Assembly (NCBI RefSeq): GCF_029269745.1
Contig: NZ_JARJHT010000001.1
Coordinates: 558,001-622,000 of the forward strand
From: Polluticoccus soli
GTDB lineage: Bacteria > Bacteroidota > Bacteroidia > Chitinophagales > Chitinophagaceae
Reading direction: 5' to 3'
Length of the DNA stretch: 64,000 nt
Part shown: one piece after another, positions 8,913 through 17,595 of the stretch
How the letters are laid out: each line of letters opens with the position of its first letter
Numbering within the stretch: position 1 is the stretch's first letter
The notes under the pieces: model-generated
Told to the model about the DNA's origin: nothing
Database searches by the model: none
The model's input: only the letters and a program-made list of their open reading frames with translations
Translations under genes and position numbers: made by a program

Positions 8913-9197
8913 TTATTTTTCTATTATGTAAAGGTCTTCATTATCACGTTTCATCCGGTATTGTTCCCGGGCGTATTGCTCAAGCACCTGGGGATCTGAT
9001 ACCATGCCCGTCTTTTCCTTCTCCATCTTCGCTATCTCTTTGTCCAGATAGGCGATGTTGTCTTTCATATCCTGCAGGTTCTTTTTCTTCTCCTGCATTG
9101 ATACCCAATCGTGTTGATCAAAATATGCCATCCATGCGCCAAAGGCGAGAAGCGTCAAAAGAAACTTATTGGTCAGTATCTGCAGCACCTTTTTCAT
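8913..9197 (-). CDS. septum formation initiator family protein (DivIC/FtsB-like)
   Basis: A 94-residue bitopic membrane protein expected at the division septum, where FtsB/DivIC bridges FtsL and FtsQ/DivIB. Seen: a short cytoplasmic N-terminus, one membrane segment (about residues 11-27, FLLTLLAFGAWMAYF), a coiled coil (about 32-65, EKKKNLQDMKDNIAYLDKEI), then the family C-terminal block LEQYAREQYRMKRDNEDLYII. It lies 12 bases after enolase; an eno-ftsB order is known from other phyla and supports the call. It is probably transcribed with enolase. Whether the orthologue is better called DivIC or FtsB cannot be settled here. Confidence 0.85.
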   Translation of the reverse strand: MKKVLQILTNKFLLTLLAFGAWMAYFDQHDWVSMQEKKKNLQDMKDNIAYLDKEIAKMEKEKTGMVSDPQVLEQYAREQYRMKRDNEDLYIIEK

Positions 9198-9209
9198 AAC
9201 GTGGTATTG

Positions 9210-10508
<1,299 letters not shown>

Positions 10509-10525
10509 TTATTTGATTTTGGCGG

Positions 10526-10533
10526 CAAAGATA
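10526..10533 (-). promoter_or_regulatory. TAnnTTTG promoter box for enolase
   Basis: On the - strand the sequence reads TATCTTTG, an exact TAnnTTTG match ending 26 bases before the enolase ATG at 10499. No clear -33 TTG lies at the expected spacing. Confidence 0.6.
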
Positions 10534-10568
10534 GAAGATTGTGGTATAACTATATACCCCAAACCGCA

Positions 10569-10976
10569 CTATTCATCAGAAAGACCGCCCTGGCGCTCAG
10601 CATCGCGCTCCATTGCCTCCTGGGTAATGATACCCGGCAAAATGCGTTTAGGTGCACCTGCTGCTTTGATATCTCTTTTCAGGTTCTCCAGCTCCTGTGC
10701 TTTCTGAAATCGTTCAATGAGGAAATAGCTGACAATCAGCAATAGTACAATGCTTGTTACGCCAAATAGATTCCGTTGGCGTCGAAACTTATGAGATTTG
10801 TGTATGTATTTATCGACCTTGCCTGGAAGGCGCTTGTACTTTTCAAGGGAAGCTTCTTTTTCCATCAGCTCTTTTTTGGCAGCCGAGGCCTGTTCTTCAA
10901 ATTTCTTTCGCAGATCACGTTCTTTTTCAAGCTCTTGCCTCGCGTCGATGTCTGATTGAGATGACTGATTGTTCAT
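10569..10976 (-). CDS. coiled-coil single-pass membrane protein, unknown function
   Basis: A 135-residue protein of no recognised family. Residues about 10-50 are a highly charged predicted coiled coil (ARQELEKERDLRKKFEEQ), followed by a basic stretch (HKSHKFRRQRN) and one membrane segment (about 70-88, LFGVTSIVLLLIVSYFLI). The remainder, with KRILPGIITQEAMERDAERQ, is then probably on the far side of the membrane. The basic stretch before the helix suggests that the coiled coil is cytoplasmic. It lies upstream of enolase on the same strand, separated by the enolase promoter. No functional clue beyond topology. Confidence 0.7.
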   Translation of the reverse strand: MNNQSSQSDIDARQELEKERDLRKKFEEQASAAKKELMEKEASLEKYKRLPGKVDKYIHKSHKFRRQRNLFGVTSIVLLLIVSYFLIERFQKAQELENLKRDIKAAGAPKRILPGIITQEAMERDAERQGGLSDE

Positions 10977-11302
10977 AGCAGATGTATTGAACGTGCTTTT
11001 ACCCCTTTTATAAGACGAAAATACGCATTATTCCCTAACGTCCGCTCTGCAAAACCGCAAATTGTTTGCACCGCCACATCCGGGGAGTTTTATGTCAAGG
11101 CTTCCTCACTGTGTTATACAGGCTTATAAGGGTGCTTTGTTAAAAAAATGTTGTGAAACCAGGGTTAGAGTCATAGCATCAATTTAGCTATTTGCCGGAT
11201 TTTGATGCAGATATGTTACTTGCCCAATTTTTCGAAATGTTGGCGGGCAGGATGGCTGGCATGGCATTTTTAACGTTGTAGGCAGAACAAAAAATGGAAT
11301 TT
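10977..11302. other. intergenic region, nothing recognised
   Basis: A 326-base gap between the divergent coiled-coil gene (-) and the outer-membrane gene (+). I see no TAnnTTTG box, strong hairpin, repeat or RNA gene in it. It must hold promoters for both neighbours. Confidence 0.5.
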
Positions 11303-12043
11303 ATGAAAAAGCTATGTATTCTAGGCGCGTCAATGATTGTTTTAGCATTCTCTAATAGCGCAAACGCACAAGTTAGATGGGGATTGGGTGCTGGTGTAAA
11401 CTTGAATCAAAATATCGACCAATATCAAGGTGAAACAGTTGCCAATCAGGCGAAGGTTGGTTATCATGGCGGTGGCTTTGCAGACATCTGCCTTGCAAAC
11501 AACCTGACATTGCAACCAGGATTGATGTACATTATGAAAGGTGGCCTTCAACAACGTAGTGCAGAGGCTCAATTGCCTGACGGTTTTCATGAACTGAAAG
11601 TTAAAGACAAACTGGCTCTGCATTATATAGAACTACCTTTGACTCTGACTTATCGTTTTGGTGTGGGACGTGGTAACGTTGTATTAGGTGCGGGTGGTTA
11701 TGCTGCCGCTCTGACCGGTGCAAACTCTGAATCTAAAGTGAAATACACTATTAACGACCAGGAAATTGAAGCTTTGAGCTTTGATGAAGACCAGAACCTG
11801 TCGATCGGTAACGATGAGGATGATAACCTGAAACGTATGGACTACGGTCTGGTGGGTAATCTGGGTTATGAATTTGCTAACGGTTGGTTCCTACGTGGTG
11901 GTGTTGATGCCGGTCTGCGTGACATTATGGGCCATAACTTCACTCCAAACATTGCAGCTACTCAATCAGCTCCTGCAGTGCAGAACACAAGCTCAAGGAA
12001 CGTAAGCTACCTGTTCACTTTGGGTTATTGGTTCAGCCATTAA
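11303..12043 (+). CDS. outer-membrane beta-barrel protein (PorT/OMP_b-brl type)
   Basis: A 246-residue exported protein. The start MKKLCILGASMIVLAF at 11303 is preferred over the ATG at 11294 because it gives a standard signal peptide ending ANAQ. The mature part has alternating strands typical of the small PorT-like barrels of Bacteroidota: RWGLGAGVNLN at the mature start, YHGGGFADICLANNLTLQPGLMYIMKGG, LHYIELPLTLTYRFG, VVLGAGGYAAALTG and a C-terminal SYLFTLGYWF strand with a terminal aromatic. An acidic loop (DEDQNLSIGNDEDDN) falls between strands. The cargo or partner is unknown. A strong terminator follows. Confidence 0.8.
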   Translation: MKKLCILGASMIVLAFSNSANAQVRWGLGAGVNLNQNIDQYQGETVANQAKVGYHGGGFADICLANNLTLQPGLMYIMKGGLQQRSAEAQLPDGFHELKVKDKLALHYIELPLTLTYRFGVGRGNVVLGAGGYAAALTGANSESKVKYTINDQEIEALSFDEDQNLSIGNDEDDNLKRMDYGLVGNLGYEFANGWFLRGGVDAGLRDIMGHNFTPNIAATQSAPAVQNTSSRNVSYLFTLGYWFSH

Positions 12044-12068
12044 TAAAACAGTACGATTCAATAATATA

Positions 12069-12101
12069 GAAACGCCCGGATTTACCGGGCGTTTCTTTTT
12101 T
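12069..12101 (+). terminator. rho-independent terminator after the barrel gene
   Basis: GAAACGCCCGG (12069-12079) pairs perfectly with CCGGGCGTTTC (12085-12095) around an ATTTA loop and is followed by a T run. Confidence 0.9.
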
Positions 12102-12177
12102 GCACCATATCCATAGTTTTCAAGCCTCACGGGCCCTATTAGATGAAAAATGCCTATCTTAATACAAATCCCGGTTT

Positions 12178-12654
12178 ATGGTCTATACAGTACGCGGCAA
12201 TCGCAATAAAGGGTTCACATTCACCGACGAGAATGGGAACATTTATGGCCGGGTCGAGTATAACAATTGGTTTTCCCGAAAAGCAGTGATCACATTAAAT
12301 ACGCACGACCATTACGAGATCGTCCCCTCTGGTTTCTGGCAAACGTCGTTTGATATCATAAAGGCCGAATATAAGGCCGGCGAAATCCGGATGAACTGGC
12401 GGGGGAATATGAATATTGCTCTACATGGCAAAAACTACCTGCTAAAGAGAACAGGATTCTGGCAACGATCAATTGTTTTGAAGATAGGAGACACCGAACT
12501 AGCCACCATAAAACAGAGTTACGAGTGGGCAAATATGGGTTACGCCTACGAAAGCAGGCTAAAGGATCATGACATGTCCCCCGAATTACTCGCGGTAATG
12601 CTGATAACGATATATTGTACCAATCAGCAATATGCGAGCTCCGGAGTGGCCTGA
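12178..12654 (+). CDS. hypothetical protein, possible tubby-like/LURP-one fold
   Basis: A 158-residue soluble protein with no signal peptide. The sequence is rich in beta-strand patterns with Trp/Phe at turns (FTFTDENGNIYGRVEYNNWFSRKAVITLN, SGFWQTSFDIIKAEYKAGEI, LLKRTGFWQRSIVLKIGDTELATI). This layout, with a fluorophore-like repeated hairpin and a helical end (SPELLAVMLITIYCTN), recalls tubby C-terminal-like/LURP-one-related bacterial proteins such as YxjI; the resemblance is my impression and is weak. It stands alone between a terminator and the transglutaminase-like gene. No function is proposed. Confidence 0.55.
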   Translation: MVYTVRGNRNKGFTFTDENGNIYGRVEYNNWFSRKAVITLNTHDHYEIVPSGFWQTSFDIIKAEYKAGEIRMNWRGNMNIALHGKNYLLKRTGFWQRSIVLKIGDTELATIKQSYEWANMGYAYESRLKDHDMSPELLAVMLITIYCTNQQYASSGVA

Positions 12655-12730
12655 AAACCAACATTTAGTGTCCTAAACATTATAAGTTGTAAAAACAAAC
12701 CCGTAATTTGGGGCTATAACACCGACTGAG

Positions 12731-13849
12731 ATGAAGAAATGGATCATTACGGCCACCCTGGCGTTCGGTCTTTACTGCTCTGCAGATGCCCAGCGCATAA
12801 ACAGAAAGGACTATTCCAAAACAGATGAATATGCTGCATCTGTAGGGCCAATGCATGGAAACTATCTGAAAACAATAGTTGACACACTCACCAAACACAG
12901 AACTCTGCCACAGGAGGACCAGGTGCGTGCAATATACATGTGGATAGCGCATAATGTCGATTACTCGACTGTTGGCAAACGCCATCCGAGGAATTTCAAT
13001 CCGTCAGCTTCGGAGGCGCTCAACAATCGCGAAACGACGGACGAAGGTTATGCCAACCTGTTCAAAGCTATGCTCGATATGGCTCATATCAGGAGCACAG
13101 TTATCAGCGGTATGGCAAAATCTGACCCAAGGGACATTGGGAAAGTAAGTGATAAATGGAACAAGCACACATGGAATTCGGTAGAAGTAAATGGGAAATG
13201 GTACCTCGTAGATATTGCATGGTCAGTAGGCCGGACCGATCGCAAATTCCGCTCATTTACCAAAGCATTTACAGATGCCTGGTATATGACCGACAAGGAA
13301 TTGTTTGCCATGACCCACTATCCAAAGGACAAAAAATGGCAGTTACTTGATACACCGGTAAATAAATCAGTCTTCACACAGGCACCGATCATTCGTCCTG
13401 CTGCAATAGTGAATGAGATGTATCCCGTAAGCGCGAAACGCGGTAGCGTGCGTGGCAAGGCAGATACTACCAAGAAAATGATCTTTGAAGTTGGCGAACC
13501 TGACCTCATCAAATCAATGGCTGTTTCGGCTCGTGCCAGCGATCGCGTACCCGTTAAATATACGATCGAGGACAACCTGCTGTATGTAGATGTTCCCTTC
13601 GCCACAGACGGCGATTATTCGTTCAATATTTATGTAAACGATGACATCGCTTATATGTATCAGGCAGACGTCAGCAAAGCCAAAAAACGTCCGGCGCCCA
13701 AGCCGCAGGCTAAACCCAAGCCAAAGCCACAACCGAGACAAGTAGCTGAGAATAAAAAGGCAAAAACAGAAAAGGAAAAGAAACAAAAGGACAAGTCAAA
13801 AAAGGAAAAGATCACCGACGACAAGCCGAACCAGGCATCTAACTTATAA
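12731..13849 (+). CDS. exported transglutaminase-like protein lacking the catalytic Cys
   Basis: A 372-residue protein. Signal peptide to about residue 21 (CSADAQ). The transglutaminase core covers about 60-165: VRAIYMWIAHNVDYS, then ETTDEGYANLFKAML, and HTWNSVEVNGKWYLVDIAW with conserved His146 and Asp161. In active members the block before EGYANLF reads GVC; here Asp104 (codon GAC at 13040) stands at the Cys position, so thiol catalysis is not expected. A beta-rich middle domain follows, then a low-complexity Lys/Pro tail from about residue 318 (APKPQAKPKPKPQ, KEKKQKDKSKKEK). It may be a cell-wall or protein-binding pseudoenzyme. The stop codon lies inside the long palindromic terminator. 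Confidence 0.75.
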   Translation: MKKWIITATLAFGLYCSADAQRINRKDYSKTDEYAASVGPMHGNYLKTIVDTLTKHRTLPQEDQVRAIYMWIAHNVDYSTVGKRHPRNFNPSASEALNNRETTDEGYANLFKAMLDMAHIRSTVISGMAKSDPRDIGKVSDKWNKHTWNSVEVNGKWYLVDIAWSVGRTDRKFRSFTKAFTDAWYMTDKELFAMTHYPKDKKWQLLDTPVNKSVFTQAPIIRPAAIVNEMYPVSAKRGSVRGKADTTKKMIFEVGEPDLIKSMAVSARASDRVPVKYTIEDNLLYVDVPFATDGDYSFNIYVNDDIAYMYQADVSKAKKRPAPKPQAKPKPKPQPRQVAENKKAKTEKEKKQKDKSKKEKITDDKPNQASNL

Positions 13850-13891
13850 ATGAAAAAGGCACCGTACGGTGCCTTTTTCATTTATAAGTTA
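13840..13891. terminator. bidirectional terminator, 52-base perfect palindrome
   Basis: Bases 13840-13865 are the exact reverse complement of 13866-13891. The GC core GGCACCGTACGGTGCC is flanked by A5 and T5 runs, so it can terminate in both directions between the convergent transglutaminase-like gene and the 69-residue ORF. The stop codon of the former lies within it. Confidence 0.9.
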
Positions 13892-13900
13892 CTCCAAATT

Positions 13901-14110
13901 TTATTCTTCCTTGTCCTTTTCATTCAGCTTTTGCAGCACACTATCCATCAGCATAAAATCTCTTTCATGAGTCTTTTTGATCTCGGCAAGCTTTTCTTCG
14001 TATACAGCAAATAACTCAGGATTACTTACGCTCAAAGCATATGTAAGCGCAGCAAGCATTTGCCTGTTTTCCATTACTGTTTTGGCTACAACTACAAAAC
14101 TACTATCCAT
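13901..14110 (-). CDS. small hypothetical protein, 69 residues
   Basis: Predicted all-helical, soluble and acidic at its C-terminus: FVVVAKTVMENRQMLAALTYALS, then ELFAVYEEKLAEIKKTHERDFMLMDSVLQKL. No family is recognised. Support for a real gene comes from an exact TACCTTTG promoter box 22 bases upstream of the ATG, the terminator-like palindrome just after the stop, and natural protein composition. It lies downstream of a DUF-like membrane gene on the same strand but has its own promoter box. Confidence 0.65.
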   Translation of the reverse strand: MDSSFVVVAKTVMENRQMLAALTYALSVSNPELFAVYEEKLAEIKKTHERDFMLMDSVLQKLNEKDKEE

Positions 14111-14132
14111 ACAGTTTCTTTTAAAATATTAT

Positions 14133-14140
14133 CAAAGGTA
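14133..14140 (-). promoter_or_regulatory. TAnnTTTG promoter box for the 69-residue gene
   Basis: On the - strand the sequence reads TACCTTTG, an exact consensus match ending 22 bases before the ATG at 14110 and just upstream (in the map sense) of the end of the 141-residue gene. Confidence 0.6.
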
Positions 14141-14145
14141 AGCCT

Positions 14146-14571
14146 TTATTCTTTGTATGCCGGAATACCTTTCATTTCATCAAACACCACACTGTCACCA
14201 ATGACCAGCCGGTTCATGTGTCCACTCCGTCCTTCCATATCAAACGGAGACAGTTGTGAGACGTAGGAAATAGTCACTTCCTTTCCTTTGGATAATTGCA
14301 TCAGTCCCTCCAGAGTGAAGTCATAATACTGCAGGCCACGGTTGATGTAGAACGTGCTCTTATATTGTTCCAGGTGAAAGACTGCATCATACGCTCCGCC
14401 CTCGCTAACTTCAGCTACTTTCCCTGTAATGGTTTTGGTTGACCCCAGCACGGATTTTCCCTTGTAAATACCTGTCAATGCAGTCCAAAGAATAAGTAGG
14501 GTACCACAAATGCCAATGCCCACAAAAGTTCCTGATAAAACTTTGCGTATAGCCATGCTATTGTTTTCCAT
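14146..14571 (-). CDS. single-pass membrane protein, unknown (DUF3592-like)
   Basis: The start at ATG 14571 (MENNSMAIRKVL) is preferred; the frame is open to 14634 but that adds residues overlapping the divergent gene. Of 141 residues, about 10-32 form a membrane helix (SGTFVGIGICGTLLILWTAL). The rest is a predicted beta-rich domain: TITGKVAEVSEGGAYDAVF, QYYDFTLEGLMQLSKGKEVTISYV, LVIGDSVVFDEM. The layout resembles DUF3592-type proteins with an extracytoplasmic OB-like domain, but this is a loose match. It is divergent from the 183-residue gene with 47 bases between starts. Confidence 0.6.
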   Translation of the reverse strand: MENNSMAIRKVLSGTFVGIGICGTLLILWTALTGIYKGKSVLGSTKTITGKVAEVSEGGAYDAVFHLEQYKSTFYINRGLQYYDFTLEGLMQLSKGKEVTISYVSQLSPFDMEGRSGHMNRLVIGDSVVFDEMKGIPAYKE

Positions 14572-14618
14572 AAATTTACATCTTTCAAAAGCCAAAAACT
14601 TCAAACTATTATAGACGG

Positions 14619-15170
14619 ATGGAAACAACAACATTAGGTATTGGTTCGCGCGTAGAGCATCCTCATTTTGGCCGTGGTGTTATCGTTGAAAGCACGAGTG
14701 AGACTTATACCATCTGGTTCAAATCTCAAAACGCCACAAAATCGATCAACAAAGACTACGACCTGCGAGTGATTGCAGCCATAGAAGGAGCTGCGTCCGA
14801 AGGATCGTCGAACATCACCCTCGCTGATATAGAGCAGGCACTGGACAATATCCTGGAGCGCCGACTGCACGAGATGCAGATAGTCCCAATGGCCAACAAA
14901 TGGAACAATGGCACCATGATACTCAAGCCATCGGATAACAGCCTGCAACCAAAAGAAGTACCGATAGAAACGTTCTTTCACAAGATTGTAATGGTGCGCG
15001 ACCGTCTAAGACTAATAGAACAAAAGATAAACTCACATAAAGGACTTACAGACGAAGACAAGATCGATCTGCAGCAATATATCACTGCTATATATGGTTC
15101 GCTGACGACATTTAACGTTTTATTCAGGGAAACACACCACCAATTCAAGGGAATGAGCGGTAAGGAATAA
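14619..15170 (+). CDS. conserved hypothetical protein with Tudor-like N-terminus
   Basis: A 183-residue soluble protein. The N-terminus GIGSRVEHPHFGRGVIVES and TYTIWFKSQNATKSI resembles the small SH3/Tudor-like domain at the C-terminus of UvrD/PcrA helicases (GxxVxHxxFGxGxV). The remainder is helical and charged (LADIEQALDNILERRLHEM, FFHKIVMVRDRLRLIEQKI). By analogy it may bind an RNA polymerase or nucleoprotein partner, but that is inference. It is divergent from a membrane gene and followed by the SIMPL gene after 41 bases. Confidence 0.6.
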   Translation: METTTLGIGSRVEHPHFGRGVIVESTSETYTIWFKSQNATKSINKDYDLRVIAAIEGAASEGSSNITLADIEQALDNILERRLHEMQIVPMANKWNNGTMILKPSDNSLQPKEVPIETFFHKIVMVRDRLRLIEQKINSHKGLTDEDKIDLQQYITAIYGSLTTFNVLFRETHHQFKGMSGKE

Positions 15171-15211
15171 TTTTCTGCACAGTTTTTGATTTCCAAAAAC
15201 AAACAAGATAT

Positions 15212-15895
15212 ATGAAGTATACCGCCTTTTTATTGTTGGCTTTCTTTGCTACGTTTTCTGTCGACGCGCAGGAAAAAAAACCTGTAAAATACATACGGGT
15301 AATGGGACATTCGGAGCAGTATTATGAACCTACTTATGTTGATGTGCACATCTCACTCCAGGAAAAAGAAAAAGTAAATAACAGCAATTATGTAGCCGAG
15401 AAAGAGCGCGACTTGCTCAGCGTACTCAAAGAGTTTGGTATCGACCAGTCCAAACTGCGGGTCCAACAATTTAACACAGGCGAAGCTTACGCCGTGTTCG
15501 GATCAAAATACCAGGTCAATAAACAATACACCCTGCGCATAGAAGATCTAAAACGCTATGAAAGCATCATCATCCGCCTGGTAGAAAAAGACTTCAAAAA
15601 CCTTTACGTAGGAGAATATGGGATTGCCGACAAAGCAAAGCGAATGGACGATTTGGTGGCAGAAGCGGTGAAGAATGGCGCCAGCAAAGCTAATATCATT
15701 GCTACTGCCGCTAACGTAAAAGGCTTTCATTTGCTATCGGTGGATGAAACACATCAGAATACCCCAATACCGAATGATCTTTTTATTATAGATGCCGTAC
15801 AAACTAGAGCCAGCGGTGCGGCAAATGCCGTAAATATGCAGTTGGGAAAGATCTTCATGCAGAAAGACCTGACGATGGTATACGAGATTGAATAA
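15212..15895 (+). CDS. SIMPL (DUF541) domain exported protein
   Basis: A 227-residue protein with a signal peptide (about 1-19, ending VDAQ). The mature part fits the SIMPL/DUF541 family of periplasmic or surface oligomers: KYIRVMGHSEQYYEPTYVDVHISL, a DLLSVLKEFGID helix, YTLRIEDLKRYESIIIRLVE, then DDLVAEAVKNGASKANIIATAANV. The motif order (strand, DL helix, V..A..NGA) is typical of E. coli YggE relatives, some of which are linked to oxidative stress tolerance; the role here is unknown. A hairpin terminator follows. Confidence 0.75.
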   Translation: MKYTAFLLLAFFATFSVDAQEKKPVKYIRVMGHSEQYYEPTYVDVHISLQEKEKVNNSNYVAEKERDLLSVLKEFGIDQSKLRVQQFNTGEAYAVFGSKYQVNKQYTLRIEDLKRYESIIIRLVEKDFKNLYVGEYGIADKAKRMDDLVAEAVKNGASKANIIATAANVKGFHLLSVDETHQNTPIPNDLFIIDAVQTRASGAANAVNMQLGKIFMQKDLTMVYEIE

Positions 15896-15902
15896 AAAAA
15901 GA

Positions 15903-15945
15903 AGAACGGTGGCAGCATGTATCAGATGCTTTCGGCCACCGTTCT
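15903..15945 (+). terminator. hairpin terminator after the SIMPL gene
   Basis: AGAACGGTGGC (15903-15913) pairs with GCCACCGTTCT (15935-15945), with a further AGCAT/ATGCT pairing inside. It lies between the convergent SIMPL and CsbD genes. No long T run follows, so termination strength is uncertain. Confidence 0.65.
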
Positions 15946-15965
15946 CTAAATATGTCTCGCAACTC

Positions 15966-16154
15966 TTAACCCAGCGATCGCAACCATTTGATCACTTCAT
16001 CGCGGGTTTTACCCATTTTTTGTTGCAGGCGACCAATCATCTCATCGTCTTTACCTTCCTCATACTTCAAGTCATCATCTGTCAACCTCGAATTCGCCTG
16101 CTTTATTTTACCGCGCCATTCATTCCATTTACCTTTAAACTCAAGCCTGTCCAT
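15966..16154 (-). CDS. CsbD family stress-response protein
   Basis: A 62-residue hydrophilic protein matching the CsbD family: [19 protein letters not shown] is the diagnostic N-terminal block, followed by the acidic [25 protein letters not shown] and ending EVIKWLRSL. CsbD proteins are induced by general stress and stationary phase in other bacteria; their molecular role is not known. It stands alone, with the SIMPL gene converging on it and a lipoprotein gene downstream on the same strand. Confidence 0.85.
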   Translation of the reverse strand: MDRLEFKGKWNEWRGKIKQANSRLTDDDLKYEEGKDDEMIGRLQQKMGKTRDEVIKWLRSLG

Positions 16155-16210
16155 AGTTTTTAGCTTTTATTACATCTTATATAAAAAAGACCATGCCAGT
16201 TTGCAGCCGG

Positions 16211-16717
16211 CTATCTTTTAACTTTCGACTTTCCATCTTCAACTTTTATTTTTTGATTGCCTTGCTTGATCTTTAGTTCGTCTTCGTCCACTTTTACCTT
16301 CGCACTGTCTTTATTAGCTTCGCTCTCTTTTACTGCAGCCCTGGTATTGGCATCAGTGCCCACAACGGTCATGCTATCATCTTCCCACTTGATCTTGTCT
16401 TCGTCAAGTTGATAGTAACCTGTCTCGTTCAGGAAAATGGCGTTATTCACCACAGTACCGGTGCGGCCATAGAAGGTATCCATAGTATTCATGTTTACAT
16501 AAAACTCTACAGGCTCTCCGCTTTTGGCATCCAGTGCGTACCCTGTTTCCTTGTCGGTGGATATATTTACGGGTTCACCAGTTTCAAGATTGGTAAAATC
16601 CGCGTCAACAGCGGTCTTTGACGTTGTACTTTCAGCCTCATTCTCTGACGCTACTTTATTACAGGCAGCACTACCTAAGCACAACGCAATCATCCCTAAT
16701 ACTAAACTCGCTTTCAT
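16211..16717 (-). CDS. small lipoprotein, unknown function
   Basis: A 168-residue protein with a signal peptide and a lipobox-like CLGSAAC ending at Cys19, so probably lipidated. The mature part is acidic: repeat-like units with NLETGEPVNISTDKETGYALDAKSGEPVEFYVN, then GTDANTRAAVKESEAN and a Lys/Asp-rich tail with near-repeats of the type KVKVDEDELKIKQ. No family is recognised. The doubled SGEPV/TGEPV phrase suggests two copies of a short hairpin unit. It probably resides in the envelope. Confidence 0.65.
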   Translation of the reverse strand: MKASLVLGMIALCLGSAACNKVASENEAESTTSKTAVDADFTNLETGEPVNISTDKETGYALDAKSGEPVEFYVNMNTMDTFYGRTGTVVNNAIFLNETGYYQLDEDKIKWEDDSMTVVGTDANTRAAVKESEANKDSAKVKVDEDELKIKQGNQKIKVEDGKSKVKR

Positions 16718-16922
16718 AACTAATCCTTTTCCTCGCTACCCATGTGTAAAATATCAGACCATTGCACCCTACAAGCCAGTTTTTTAGACATTCTCCAAGA
16801 TTATGGGGAACGAAGGGCCTCGGAACTGTTAGAGTGTTGTTAAATAGACGCACGGTCTACTTTTAACAGGACACAACTGGCATATTTGTTGCCCTGCATG
16901 AGTTAAGACTTCCAATTTAAAG

Positions 16923-17564
16923 ATGAGAGCAAAGATCATATTACTGGCTTTAGCAGGCACCCTAGCATTTAGTTCGTGTGTAAAGAATGATTACTACCAC
17001 CCGGAACCGACTCCCCCACCCGCGCCGGTCGGTTATCAAATGACCTTCAACGACGACTTTAATTACGATGCACACAACTGGTCGTTCAGCGACGCATCAA
17101 ATAGTGCATTCGTAAACATTAGCGGCGGCGCATTGAATTATGAATATACCCCGGCCGAGGACGGTACAAATACAGTGGCTATCGTAACCGGCGCCAACGT
17201 AAGAAAGGATTTTCTCGTGCAGACACGACTGACATCTGACAATGCAATGGGCCTGGCCTTTGGCGTATCTAACGAAGACTACGGCTATTCTTTCTTCATC
17301 GACGACCAGGGGTACTTCGCTCTGTATAAAGAAGGCAATGCCAATACACCTGTAAAAACAATTCTCGACTGGCAATACAGTTCGGCGATACAGGCTGGCT
17401 GGAATGATATAGAACTGGAACAAGTAGGCAACTACTGGCAGGGATATGCTAACGGCACCAAGCTTTTCGAGGTTCCCGCGCAATACCTGGCAGGATCAAA
17501 GTTTGGGTATATCGTCCTTGCCAACACCGTGGGCAAGGCAGACTACCTGACCGTTCAATGGTAA
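16923..17564 (+). CDS. lipoprotein with predicted jelly-roll domain
   Basis: A 213-residue protein. Signal peptide and lipobox FSSC (Cys20), then a short Pro-rich linker (HPEPTPPPAP) and one beta-sandwich of about 170 residues: YQMTFNDDFNYDAHNWSF, ALNYEYTP, FLVQTRLTSDNAMGLAFGVS, YGYSFFIDDQGYFALYKEG, WNDIELEQVGNYWQGYANG, KFGYIVLAN. This pattern is that of concanavalin-like (LamG or DUF1080-type) domains that bind or act on sugars. No catalytic residues can be assigned. It ends at a palindromic terminator shared with the signalling cluster. Confidence 0.7.
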   Translation: MRAKIILLALAGTLAFSSCVKNDYYHPEPTPPPAPVGYQMTFNDDFNYDAHNWSFSDASNSAFVNISGGALNYEYTPAEDGTNTVAIVTGANVRKDFLVQTRLTSDNAMGLAFGVSNEDYGYSFFIDDQGYFALYKEGNANTPVKTILDWQYSSAIQAGWNDIELEQVGNYWQGYANGTKLFEVPAQYLAGSKFGYIVLANTVGKADYLTVQW

Positions 17565-17595
17565 TTTAGAAGGCGCCGATCGGCGCCTTCTAAAT
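17564..17595. terminator. bidirectional terminator, 32-base perfect palindrome
   Basis: ATTTAGAAGGCGCCGA is followed directly by its exact reverse complement, with no loop. It begins at the last base of the lipoprotein stop codon and ends at the first base of the stop codon of the convergent receiver-kinase gene. Confidence 0.85.
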
